From positions 2,070,330-2,134,329 of the forward strand of contig NZ_MTBP01000002.1 in the NCBI RefSeq assembly GCF_002911665.1: DNA of 64,000 bases. The letters are read 5' to 3'. This document shows, one piece after another, positions 1-7,816 of the stretch. This DNA is from Actinomadura rubteroloni (GTDB lineage: Bacteria > Actinomycetota > Actinomycetes > Streptosporangiales > Streptosporangiaceae). Position numbers and translations under genes: made by a program. Position 1 is the first letter of the stretch, and each line of letters starts with the position of its first letter. Under the pieces are notes generated by a model, which made no database searches, was not told the DNA's origin, and saw nothing but the letters and a program-made list of their open reading frames with translations.

Positions 1-985
1 CCAGGCCGTAGTCGGTGAACTTCTCCCGGACGGCCCGGACCGCGTTGGTCGAGGTGAACACGACCCACTCGTAGCGTCCGGTGACCAGGCCCTTGACGGC
101 CCGTTCCATCTGCTGCGGCGTGCGCGGCGGCTCCACCGAGATGGTCGGGACCTCGTCGGGCACCGCGCCGTAGCCGCGCAGCCGCGTGGACAGCGACTCG
201 GCCTGCTCCTTGGTGCGCGGGACGAGCACGCGCCACCCGAACAGCGGCTTGGTCTCGAACCACGACAGCTTGTCGCGCCAGTTCACGACGTCGCCCACGA
301 TGATCATCGCGGGCGACTCCATGCCCTTGGTGTCGGCGGCGAGCCGGTGCAGCGTGGAGACGACGGTCTCCTGCTCGGTCGTCGTGCCGAGGCTCGTCAT
401 CGCGGCCGGGGTCGAGTCCGGACGGCCCGCCGCGACGAGCCCCTTGGCGACCTCGGCGACCGTCCCCTCCGCGCCGAGGATCACGAGCGTGACGCCGGGC
501 GCGGCGAACTTCTCCCAGTCCACGCCGCCCTCGGACGCGTCCACGACCCGCACCTCGCGGTGCTTGCCGTCGGTCAGCGGGATGCCCGCGTACCCGGGCA
601 CGCCGGTCACCGCGGACACGCCCGGGACGACCTCGAACGGCACGTCCGCCTTGCGCAGCGCGGCGGCCTCGGCGGCGAGCCCGCAGCCGAGCCCCGGGTC
701 GCCCCGGTAGAGCCGGACGACGTGCCGTCCCGCCCGTGCGGCCTTCACCGCGAGCTTGGCCGGGTCGCCCGCCGCGGCGTCGACGAACTCGGCGTCCGCG
801 CGGGCGTGCGCGCGGACCTCCGGGTGCACGGCGGCGGGGTCGGCGATGACCACGTCGGCGCGGGCCAGCTCGGCGGCGGCGCGCAGCGTCAGCAGGCCCG
901 GATCGCCCGGTCCCATGCCGACGAGCGCGACGTAGCGCTCCTCCTGCGGAGCGTCGTCGGCGGAGTTCTGGTCAGCGGGGCTCAT
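1..985 (-). CDS. hemD: Uroporphyrinogen-III C-methyltransferase / uroporphyrinogen-III synthase fusion (CobA-HemD), 3' end cut by the window
   Basis: About 328 residues are visible and the C-terminus lies off the left edge. The first ~255 residues are a tetrapyrrole methylase (SUMT): a GMGPGDPGLLTLRA motif near residues 20-33 and a later YRGDPG motif. From about residue 265 (GWRVLVPRTKEQAESL) a HemD synthase domain begins. By family knowledge the fusion closes hydroxymethylbilane to uroporphyrinogen III and methylates it to precorrin-2, feeding haem, sirohaem and B12 synthesis. The ATG overlaps the end of hemC by 14 bp, so translation is probably coupled. It is the last visible gene of the rex-hemA-hemC-hemD block. 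Identity is confident; only the length is unknown. Confidence 0.93.
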   Translation of the reverse strand, partial: MSPADQNSADDAPQEERYVALVGMGPGDPGLLTLRAAAELARADVVIADPAAVHPEVRAHARADAEFVDAAAGDPAKLAVKAARAGRHVVRLYRGDPGLGCGLAAEAAALRKADVPFEVVPGVSAVTGVPGYAGIPLTDGKHREVRVVDASEGGVDWEKFAAPGVTLVILGAEGTVAEVAKGLVAAGRPDSTPAAMTSLGTTTEQETVVSTLHRLAADTKGMESPAMIIVGDVVNWRDKLSWFETKPLFGWRVLVPRTKEQAESLSTRLRGYGAVPDEVPTISVEPPRTPQQMERAVKGLVTGRYEWVVFTSTNAVRAVREKFTDYGL

Positions 986-1901
986 CGTCAAGCTCCCCCA
1001 TCAACTGGTCGGCCCCCTGGTCGAGGAGCCGGCGCGCGAGTTCGCGCCCCAGCTCGTCCGGCCAGTCCGGGTGGCCGCTTGCGGACAGCCGAATCTGCCG
1101 CGCGCCGTCGACGCCGACGACGTTCGCGGTGAGACGCAGCTTTTGTTCTACTTCGGCAGCGTATGTTCCCACGGGTGCCGAACATCCCGCTTCAAGCACG
1201 GCGAGCACCGTGCGCTCCGCGGTGACGGCCGCACGCGACGCCGGGTCGTCCACCGCCGCCAGCAGCTCGACCAGGTCGGCGCGGTCGGCGCGGCACTCCA
1301 GCGCCAGCGCGCCCTGGCCGGGCGCGGGCAGCATCTGGTCGGGGTCGAAGACCTCGGCCACGTCGGCCAGCCGCCCGATGCGCTTCAGCCCGGCGTAGGC
1401 GAGCACGACCGCGTCCAGCTCGCCGTCGGCGACCTTCCGCAGCCGCGTGTCGGCGTTGCCGCGGATCGGCACGACCTCGATGTCGGAGCGCAGCGCGCGC
1501 AGTTGCGCGACCCGGCGCGGCGACCCGGTGCCGACGCGGGCGCCGCGCGGCAGGTCGGCCAGCTTGCACGGACCGCAGAGCGCGTCGCGCGGATCGTCGC
1601 GGACGGGGATCGCGGCGAGCGCGATCCCCTCGGCGGGCCCGGTGGGCAGATCCTTCAGCGAATGCACCGCGAAGTCCACCTCACCGGAGAGCAACCGGTC
1701 GCGCAGGGCGTTGACGAACACCCCGGTACCGCCGATCTGCGCGAGCAGCGCCTTGGAAACGTCACCCTGCGTCGTTACCCCGACCAGCTCGACCATATGC
1801 CCCGTACGCTGCGACAATGCGTCCGCGACCAGACCGGACTGCGTCATCGCCATCAAGCTCTTGCGGGTCCCGAGCCGCAGCGGCTCCCTCGCCGTGCTCA
1901 T
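972..1901 (-). CDS. hemC: Hydroxymethylbilane synthase (porphobilinogen deaminase)
   Basis: This 309-residue cytosolic enzyme joins four porphobilinogens into hydroxymethylbilane, the third step from glutamate-derived 5-aminolevulinate. The N-terminus LRLGTRKSLMAMTQS, the HSLKDLPT motif near residue 80, the GTGSPRR motif near 124 and the LEAGC motif are all present. Cys240 is the expected attachment point of the dipyrromethane cofactor. Length is normal for the family. The ATG overlaps the hemA stop as ATGA (1898-1901), and the 3' end overlaps the hemD start by 14 bp, so all three hem genes should be co-translated. The open frame extends upstream, but that part is a shadow of hemA. Confidence 0.97.
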   Translation of the reverse strand: MSTAREPLRLGTRKSLMAMTQSGLVADALSQRTGHMVELVGVTTQGDVSKALLAQIGGTGVFVNALRDRLLSGEVDFAVHSLKDLPTGPAEGIALAAIPVRDDPRDALCGPCKLADLPRGARVGTGSPRRVAQLRALRSDIEVVPIRGNADTRLRKVADGELDAVVLAYAGLKRIGRLADVAEVFDPDQMLPAPGQGALALECRADRADLVELLAAVDDPASRAAVTAERTVLAVLEAGCSAPVGTYAAEVEQKLRLTANVVGVDGARQIRLSASGHPDWPDELGRELARRLLDQGADQLMGELDDEPR

Positions 1902-3283
1902 GGGCTCGTCCCTCCCGTGTCGTTCCTGCTCCAGGGGCGGTCGCCGCCCGCCGCCGTCTCCTCGTCGGCCGGATCGGCCGCCATGTCGGCGCGGGCCACG
2001 GCCTCGGGCGCCTTCGGGTCGAGGTCGAACAGCTCGCGCAGCGCCGCCGCGTAGGTGTCGCCGCCGGGCGCCGCCGCCAGTTCCTTCACCTTGACGGTCG
2101 GCGCGTGCAGCAGCTTGTCGGTGACCCGCCGGACGGTCTGCGCGATCTCCCGCCGGGCGCGGTCGTCCAGTTCGGGCAGCCGCCCGGAGAGCCGGGCCAG
2201 CTCCGTCGCCACGACCTCGGCCGCCTTGGCGCGCAGCGCGACCACGGTCGGCGCGACGGCGGCGGCGCGGGCCGCGCCGAGGAACGCCGCGACCTCGTCG
2301 GCGACGATCCGGCGGGCCGCCTCGACGGCCTCCGGGCCGATCGCCCGCGCGGCCTCCTCGGCGTCCCGCAAACGCTCCAAACCGGCCAGCTCGACGCCGG
2401 GCAGGTCCCCGGCGGCCTCCTCGACGTCGCGCGGCAGCGCCAGGTCGAGCAGGAAGCGGCGGCGCCCGTCGGCGCCCACACCGCACGCCGCGAGCTGCTC
2501 GGCGGTCAGGACGAGCCCGGACGCCCCCGTGCACGACACGACGAGATCGGCGGCGGCCAGTTCGCCGTCCAGCGCGTCCAGGTCGATCGCGCGGGCCGGG
2601 ACGTCCACCGTCGCCGCCAGCCGCTCGGCCTTCGCGCGCGTCCGGTTCGCCACGACGATCTCGCGGGCGCCCGCCCGGCCGAGCGTCGCGACGGCCAGGC
2701 CGCTCATCGCGCCCGCGCCGACGACCAGCGCCCGCACGCCCGACAGCGGCCCGAGGTGCGCGGCGGCGACGTCCAGGCCGACGCCGACCAGCGACGCGCC
2801 CGCCTTGTCGATGCCCGTCTCGTGGTGCGCGCGCTTGCCGACGCGCAGCGCCTGCTGGACGACGTCGTGCAGGGCGGACCCGATCGTCCCCTCCGCCTGC
2901 GCCAGCCGCAGCGCCGCGCGGAGCTGGCCGAGGATCTGCCCCTCGCCCACCACCATCGACTCCAGGCCGCACGCCACCGCGAACGCGTGCTGGACGGCCC
3001 GCTCCTCGTAGTGGACGTACAGGTGCTCGGCGAGGACGTCCAGCGGCACCGACGAATGCAGCGCCAGCAGCTCGGAGATCGCCGAGACGCCGCCGTGGAA
3101 CTTGTCCACCACCGCGTAGACCTCGACCCGGTTGCAGGTCGAGACGATCACGGCCTCGGCGACGTTCGGGGACTCGTGCACGGCGTGCAGCAGCTTGACC
3201 AGGTCGTCGCCCGACACGGCGGTCTTCTCCAGGACCGGCACCGGGGCGCTCCGATGGCTGAGGCCCACCACCAAGACGCTCAT
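1898..3283 (-). CDS. hemA: Glutamyl-tRNA reductase
   Basis: HemA reduces glutamyl-tRNA to glutamate-1-semialdehyde with NADPH, the committed step of C5-pathway tetrapyrrole synthesis. The 461-residue product begins MSVLVVGLSHRSAPV. It carries STCNR with the catalytic Cys50, the GLESMVVGEGQILGQ motif near residue 107, a nucleotide-binding VVGAGAMSGLAV segment near 187, and a C-terminal helical dimerisation domain. It starts 58 bp after rex stops, and its stop overlaps hemC by 4 bp, so it is the first hem gene of the operon. Its control by the upstream Rex operator is an inference from gene order and the known Streptomyces arrangement. Confidence 0.97.
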   Translation of the reverse strand: MSVLVVGLSHRSAPVPVLEKTAVSGDDLVKLLHAVHESPNVAEAVIVSTCNRVEVYAVVDKFHGGVSAISELLALHSSVPLDVLAEHLYVHYEERAVQHAFAVACGLESMVVGEGQILGQLRAALRLAQAEGTIGSALHDVVQQALRVGKRAHHETGIDKAGASLVGVGLDVAAAHLGPLSGVRALVVGAGAMSGLAVATLGRAGAREIVVANRTRAKAERLAATVDVPARAIDLDALDGELAAADLVVSCTGASGLVLTAEQLAACGVGADGRRRFLLDLALPRDVEEAAGDLPGVELAGLERLRDAEEAARAIGPEAVEAARRIVADEVAAFLGAARAAAVAPTVVALRAKAAEVVATELARLSGRLPELDDRARREIAQTVRRVTDKLLHAPTVKVKELAAAPGGDTYAAALRELFDLDPKAPEAVARADMAADPADEETAAGGDRPWSRNDTGGTSP

Positions 3284-3341
3284 CGGCCGGACTCCTCCGC
3301 TGCTGTCACCGTGTCTCCCGCTCGCCCTGCTTCCAACGCGC

Positions 3342-4070
3342 TCACGCGTCCACCGCTTCCACGTAATGGGCGGGACCCGGCGGGCCGTCGCCGTCCGGCA
3401 GCTCGGGGCCGCCGGCCTTGCGCTGCTCGTGGAAGGCGAGGATCTGCAGTTCGATCGACAGGTCGACCTTACGCACGTCCACGCCGTCCGGGACGGAAAG
3501 GACGACCGGCGCGAAGTTCAGCACACTGGTCACCCCCGCCGCGACCACCCGGTCGCAGACGCCCTGGGCGGCCCCGGCCGGCGTCGCGATCACGGCGATC
3601 GAGACGGAGCGCTCGGCGATGACGTCCTCCAGCCGGTCGACGTGCTCGACGGTCATGCCGGAGATCCGTTCGCCGACGATGGCGTCGTCGGCGTCGAGCA
3701 GGCCCGCGACCCGGAAGCCGCGGGAGGCGAAGCCGCCGTAACCGGCGAGCGCCCGGCCCAGGTTACCGAGCCCGATGATCGCCACGACCCAATCCTGGGT
3801 CAGGCCCAGTTCACGAGAGATCTGGTAGACGAGGTACTCGACCTCGTAGCCGACGCCCCGGGTGCCGTACGACCCGAGATGGGAGAGGTCCTTGCGGAGC
3901 TTCGCGGAGTTCACCCCGGCGGCGGCGGCCAGCTCCTCCGACGAGACGGTCGCGACGCCGCGGTCCTGGAGCCCGTGCAGGGCGCGCAGGTACACCGGAA
4001 GGCGCGCCACGGTGGCTTCGGGAATGCCGCGCTCGGCGCGGTCGCGGGTGCGGTTCTGACGAGATGTCAC
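3342..4070 (-). CDS. rex: Redox-sensing transcriptional repressor Rex
   Basis: Rex senses the NADH/NAD+ ratio and represses respiratory and haem genes when NADH is low. From the chosen GTG it is 242 residues. A winged-helix DNA-binding domain (GIPEATVARLPVYLRAL, TVSSEELAAAAGVNSAKLRKDLS) is followed by a Rossmann domain with GLGNLGRALAGYGGF and the C-terminal LSIELQILAFHEQRKA domain-swap helix. The length suits actinobacterial Rex proteins. The frame stays open to 4193, but a start there would lie inside the Rex operator, so GTG at 4070 is preferred; intermediate starts cannot be excluded. It is followed by hemA, as in Streptomyces, where Rex regulates its own operon. Confidence 0.94.
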   Translation of the reverse strand: MTSRQNRTRDRAERGIPEATVARLPVYLRALHGLQDRGVATVSSEELAAAAGVNSAKLRKDLSHLGSYGTRGVGYEVEYLVYQISRELGLTQDWVVAIIGLGNLGRALAGYGGFASRGFRVAGLLDADDAIVGERISGMTVEHVDRLEDVIAERSVSIAVIATPAGAAQGVCDRVVAAGVTSVLNFAPVVLSVPDGVDVRKVDLSIELQILAFHEQRKAGGPELPDGDGPPGPAHYVEAVDA

Positions 4071-4177
4071 GGGCCTGCTCTTCGGGGGCTCGACGCTTAG
4101 CTCCGACCCTGGACGGCGGGGGCCGCGGCCTGGCGGCCGAGACCCGGCCCGCCCAGGACTGCCCTCCAGATTAACCC

Positions 4178-4195
4178 TTGTGAATACGCGCACAA
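4178..4195 (-). promoter_or_regulatory. Rex operator (ROP) upstream of rex-hemACD
   Basis: TTGTGAATACGCGCACAA matches the recalled Rex consensus TTGTGAA-N4-TTCACAA at 13 of its 14 fixed positions. The outer TTGTG/CACAA arms are perfectly symmetric. It lies about 110 bp upstream of the chosen rex start, where autoregulation of the rex-hem operon is expected. Confidence 0.82.
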
Positions 4196-4315
4196 AGTCG
4201 CCCCCGGGGCAGAGCGACCCCGCCTTAAGCCAACATCAAGCCCACCAGCGGCGTTTCCGCCGGATGAACGACGTGCCGGGACGGAATCGGGTGTGATCGA
4301 CGGAACACCGTTCGG

Positions 4316-4567
4316 TCAGCCGCGGAGCCGTCCGATCGCGGCGCGCAGCCGGGCCTCGTCGACCCGCCAGAAGTCGTGCCGGACGCCGTTGAGGAACGTC
4401 ACCGGGATCTGGTCGCCGTACTCGCGCAGGTCGTCCTCGGACGCGGTGACGTCCCGCTCGTCCCAGGGGACGTCCAGGTCGGCCGCGACCCGCTCGACCA
4501 CCGCGCGGGCGTCGTCGCAGAGGTGGCAGCCCGGCTTGCCGAGCAGGGTGATCCGGACGTCCGTCAC
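4316..4567 (-). CDS. Glutaredoxin-like protein (thioredoxin fold, CxxC)
   Basis: This 83-residue protein has ITLLGKPGCHLCDDARAV at residues 5-22, with a CHLC redox motif preceded by the glutaredoxin-type KPGC. The cis-proline segment QIPVTFLNG lies near residue 53. By family it is a small cytosolic thiol-disulfide or iron-sulfur-related glutaredoxin (DUF836 type). Its GTG overlaps the stop of the upstream membrane-protein gene as GTGA (4564-4567), so the two are translationally coupled. The physiological partner is not evident. Confidence 0.85.
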   Translation of the reverse strand: MTDVRITLLGKPGCHLCDDARAVVERVAADLDVPWDERDVTASEDDLREYGDQIPVTFLNGVRHDFWRVDEARLRAAIGRLRG

Positions 4568-5802
4568 AGCGGACGGCCCTGCGCGGCCGGGGACGCCGCC
4601 GGCGGCACCTTCGCCGGGCCGAGCTTCAGGTCGATCACGTTCGTGGCCAGCACGTGCGCGCGGGCGTCGGCGAGGAACCGCAGGACGTGCGGCTGCCGCT
4701 GGTGCGCGGTGAACGACACCTCGTCCCGGAACAGGCGGTAGATGATCCGCTGCGTCGGGGCGTTGGCGACGGTGTGGCAGGCGAGGACGAGCGCGTCCGG
4801 CTCGGTGCCCGCGCCCCGGACCAGTTCCTCGGCGACGCGGTCGAACGCGTCCTCCCGGCCGTCCAGCAGCGTGTAGACGGTGATCTGGCCGCGCGCGCGG
4901 GACAGGTCGGTCCCGGCGGGGACGGCCGGGACGGCGACCGGCGGCACGTCCAGGCTCGTCGGCGGCGCGGGCTCGGGGAACCGCAGCTCGTTCGGGTCCG
5001 GCTCGGGGAAGCGCAGCTCGCCGCGCGGGTCCACGCCCGCCGGGGCCGGCTGCGGCTCGGGCGCCTGCGGCGCGCGGTAGGCCTGCTCCTCGTAGCCCGT
5101 GGCCGGCTCCTCGTATCCGTCCTCGTAGCCGTCCTCGTCCTCGTAGACGGGGATCGTCCGCATCGCGCCGTACCAGACCAGGCCCGCCGCGCCGCCGAGC
5201 GCGAGCGCCGCCAGCGGGCCGGGCAGCAGCCCGCGCGTCCCGGCGACGGTGAGGACGCCCGCCAGCGCGACCAGCGCGACGGGGATCAGCAGCTCGGCCG
5301 CCTCCTCGTCGCGGCGGGACGCCAGCAGCGCCGTCACGATCGCGCAGCCGACCAGCGCCAGGACCGCGACGACGTGCGCGCCGTCGATCAGCACCAGCGG
5401 CAGCGGGCCGTAGGTCTTGCCCGGCTTGGGCAGCGCGTCGGTGAGCGTCCCGACCGTCGGGTCGAGCAGCGCGATCGGCACGACGATCACGGTGTAGGAC
5501 GCCGTGAACAGCCAGAAGCTGAAACGGATCTGCACGAACCGGGCGACCAGCTCCACCACGCCGAGCGCGAGCCAGAGCGGCGCCAGCAGCGCCGCCCCGA
5601 TCTCCACGACGCGGAAGAGGATCGGCTTGAAGCCGAACGCGAACCCGGCCGTCATCGCGATGAGCGCCAGGCTGAGGCCGACCAGCGTCACCGACCACGC
5701 GATGAGGTAGAGCAGCCGTTCCTTCGAGGCGCGCGAAACCAGCAACCAGGTGGCGGTGAGAGCGCCAGCGGTCGCGAGGAGCGCGAGGAGAGCGGAGACC
5801 AT
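4564..5802 (-). CDS. Polytopic membrane protein with C-terminal antibiotic-biosynthesis-monooxygenase-like domain
   Basis: The 412-residue product has about seven hydrophobic helices in residues 1-230 (for example VSALLALLATAGALTATWLLV and LLYLIAWSVTLVGLSLALIA). An acidic, tyrosine-rich linker follows with repeated GYED/GYEE units, then a proline-rich stretch. The last ~110 residues (QITVYTLLDGREDAFDRVAEEL ... ALVLACHTVANAPTQRIIYRLFRDEVSF) look like an ABM/dimeric alpha-beta-barrel domain. No substrate can be assigned. It is coupled to a glutaredoxin by a 4-bp overlap. The start could instead be GTG at 5847; ATG 5802 was chosen because the first membrane helix begins there. Confidence 0.7.
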   Translation of the reverse strand: MVSALLALLATAGALTATWLLVSRASKERLLYLIAWSVTLVGLSLALIAMTAGFAFGFKPILFRVVEIGAALLAPLWLALGVVELVARFVQIRFSFWLFTASYTVIVVPIALLDPTVGTLTDALPKPGKTYGPLPLVLIDGAHVVAVLALVGCAIVTALLASRRDEEAAELLIPVALVALAGVLTVAGTRGLLPGPLAALALGGAAGLVWYGAMRTIPVYEDEDGYEDGYEEPATGYEEQAYRAPQAPEPQPAPAGVDPRGELRFPEPDPNELRFPEPAPPTSLDVPPVAVPAVPAGTDLSRARGQITVYTLLDGREDAFDRVAEELVRGAGTEPDALVLACHTVANAPTQRIIYRLFRDEVSFTAHQRQPHVLRFLADARAHVLATNVIDLKLGPAKVPPAASPAAQGRPL

Positions 5803-5873
5803 CGTGGTGCTTATGGTGCCCGATACAGACGTCCGACGGGTAACCACTCCCTGAGAAACGCCCCCAGGACGCC

Positions 5874-6003
5874 CGGGCCGGGGGCTCGCCTGGCGGCTCG
5901 CCCCCGGCCCGGATTGAACTCCACGGGCGCGGCGCGGCAGCCGTAAGTGACTTGCGGCTGCCGCGTCCCCGCCCGCGCGCTCCGCGGGCGGGCGGGGACG
6001 CGG
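5874..6003. repeat. Three consecutive GC-rich inverted repeats in a divergent promoter region
   Basis: Stem A pairs 5874-5885 with 5900-5911 (12 bp). Stem B pairs 5933-5943 with 5955-5965 (11 bp). Stem C pairs 5961-5973 with 5991-6003 (13 bp). Arms are perfect as read. B and C share bases 5961-5965, so only one can form fully at a time. The block lies between two divergent genes and is followed by a TAGGCT -10 candidate (6018-6023) for the HAD gene. Whether it acts as terminator, operator or attenuator is unknown. Confidence 0.7.
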
Positions 6004-6029
6004 CGGAAAGGGGCGACTAGGCTCTGTTC

Positions 6030-6902
6030 ATGCGGTTTTTCTGGCATCGCGGCAAGGGGCACGATCCGGTCCGGGCGGGCGAGGCCGCCGCCGCGGCGGC
6101 GGCGGAGCCCAGCCCGCTGCCCGAACCCGACCCGCACGCGGCGGCCTTCTTCGACGTTGACAACACGATGATGCGCGGCGCGTCGATCTACTACTTCGCG
6201 CGCGGGCTCGCCGCCCGCAAGCTGTTCACGCTGCGCGACCTCGCGATGTTCGCCTGGGGGCAGGCGGCGTTCCGGGTGCGGGGCGCGGAGAACGCCGAGC
6301 ACATCGGCAGCGCCAAGGAGGCCGCGCTGGCCTTCGTCGCCGGGCAGCGCGTCGCCGACCTCGTCCGGCTCAGCGAGGAGATCTACGACGAGGTCATGGC
6401 CGACCGGATCTGGCACGGCACCCGCCGCATCGCCCTCCAGCACCTGGACGCGGGCCAGCAGGTCTGGCTCGTCACCGCGACGCCCGTCGAGGTCGCCCGG
6501 ACGATCGCGCACCGCCTCGGGCTGACCGGCGCGCTCGGCACGGTCGCCGAGTCGTCGGGCGGCGTCTACACCGGACGGCTCGTCGGCAACCTCCTGCACG
6601 GCGCCGCCAAGGCCGAGGCGCTGCGGGCGCTCGCCCAGCGCGAGGGCCTGGACCTCGCGCGCTGCTCGGCCTACAGCGACTCGATCAACGACCTGCCGAT
6701 GCTGACCGCCGTCGGCCACCCGCACGCCGTCAACCCCGACGGGGCGCTGCGCGAGCACGCCCGCGAGCACGGCTGGCCGATCCACGACTTCCGCACCGGG
6801 CGGAAGGTCACGATGGTCGCGCTGCCCGTCGCGGCGGGCGCGGGCGCGCTCGCCGGCGGCGTCGCGGCGGGCGTCGCGCTGCGCCGCCACTACCGCGACT
6901 GA
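6030..6902 (+). CDS. HAD-IB family hydrolase (SerB-like phosphatase)
   Basis: The protein has 290 residues. After a low-complexity alanine-rich N-terminus comes AAFFDVDNTMM, where Asp42 and Asp44 are the HAD nucleophile and general acid. Then follow VWLVTATPVEVARTIA (motif II), a conserved Lys region, and CSAYSDSINDLPML (motif IV). The C-terminus carries a hydrophobic glycine/alanine segment that may anchor it in the membrane. HAD-IB members dephosphorylate small phospho-metabolites or lysophospholipids. A convergent acyltransferase lies 3 bp downstream, which suggests phospholipid metabolism but is only context. TAGGCT sits 6 bp before the ATG, so the message is probably leaderless. Confidence 0.88.
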   Translation: MRFFWHRGKGHDPVRAGEAAAAAAAEPSPLPEPDPHAAAFFDVDNTMMRGASIYYFARGLAARKLFTLRDLAMFAWGQAAFRVRGAENAEHIGSAKEAALAFVAGQRVADLVRLSEEIYDEVMADRIWHGTRRIALQHLDAGQQVWLVTATPVEVARTIAHRLGLTGALGTVAESSGGVYTGRLVGNLLHGAAKAEALRALAQREGLDLARCSAYSDSINDLPMLTAVGHPHAVNPDGALREHAREHGWPIHDFRTGRKVTMVALPVAAGAGALAGGVAAGVALRRHYRD

Positions 6903-6905
6903 CCC

Positions 6906-7805
6906 CTACCGGAACGCCGGGCCGCGCCGCATCAGCGCGTCGTACACCATCTGCTGGACGACCTCGCGGACGTGGTCGGTCAGCTCGAAGACGGTCATCG
7001 GGTCGTCGGCGGCGTCCGGGCCGTACTCCTCCAGCGGCACCGGCTTGCCGATCTCGATCAGCCACCGGGACGGCAGCGGCACGAGCCCGCCGAGCCCGAG
7101 CAGCGGGAACGTCGGCGTCACCGGGAAGTAGGGCAGGCCGAGCAGCCGCGCCAGCGGACGCAGGTCCGCGATCTTGGGGTAGATCTCCTCGGCGCCGACG
7201 ATCGCGACCGGGACGATCGGCGCGCCCGCCTCCAGCGCCGTCCGGACGAACCCGCCGCGCCCGAACCGTTGCAGCCGGTACCGCTCGGCGAACGGCTTGC
7301 CGATGCCCTTGAAGCCCTCGGGGAACACGCCGACCAGCTCGTCCTTGGCGAGCAGGCGCCGCGCGTCGCCGGGGTTCGCGAGCGTGTGGCCCGCCTTGCG
7401 CGCCAGATGGCCGAGGACGGGCACCTGGTAGACGAGGTCCGCGCCGAGCAGCCGCAGCGGCCGGTCCGCGCGGTCGTGGACGGCGACGGTCAGCATCAGC
7501 GCGTCCAGCGGGAGCGTCCCGGAGTGGTTGGCGACCAGCAGCGCCCTGCCCTTCTCGGGCAGGTTCTCCAGGCCCTCGACCTCGATGCGGAACCAGCGCT
7601 CGTACAGGGCGCGGGCGATGGGGAGCAGGACGGACTCGTTGAGGTCGGGGTCGAAGCCGAACTCGTCCACGTCGTAGGCCCCGGCGAGGCGGCGGCGCAG
7701 GAACGCGACCGTCCGCCCGACGGGGTTGCCGGCGGCCGGGACGCCGGCGCCGTGCAGCGGGATGACGGGCGCGACCGCGTCCCGTTCGTGCCGGTGGGCG
7801 TGCAT
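6906..7805 (-). CDS. Lysophospholipid acyltransferase family protein (PlsC-like)
   Basis: This 299-residue acyltransferase carries LLVANHSGTLPLDALM near residues 89-104 (the His-Asp acyltransferase motif) and VGVFPEGFKGIGKPFAERY near 165 (the FPEG substrate motif). A later PIVPVAIVGAEEIYP motif completes the PlsC signature. It probably acylates a glycerolipid or related acceptor at the membrane face. The chosen ATG is preceded by GAGGGGG. An alternative ATG at 7817 overlaps the stop of the upstream epimerase gene. Either way the two genes form one minus-strand unit. Confidence 0.86.
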   Translation of the reverse strand: MHAHRHERDAVAPVIPLHGAGVPAAGNPVGRTVAFLRRRLAGAYDVDEFGFDPDLNESVLLPIARALYERWFRIEVEGLENLPEKGRALLVANHSGTLPLDALMLTVAVHDRADRPLRLLGADLVYQVPVLGHLARKAGHTLANPGDARRLLAKDELVGVFPEGFKGIGKPFAERYRLQRFGRGGFVRTALEAGAPIVPVAIVGAEEIYPKIADLRPLARLLGLPYFPVTPTFPLLGLGGLVPLPSRWLIEIGKPVPLEEYGPDAADDPMTVFELTDHVREVVQQMVYDALMRRGPAFR

Positions 7806-7816
7806 GGGCCCCCTCA

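Noticed and set aside
4071..4193. An upstream start for rex at GTG 4193
   Set aside because: It would lie inside the Rex operator and give an N-terminus not seen in the family.
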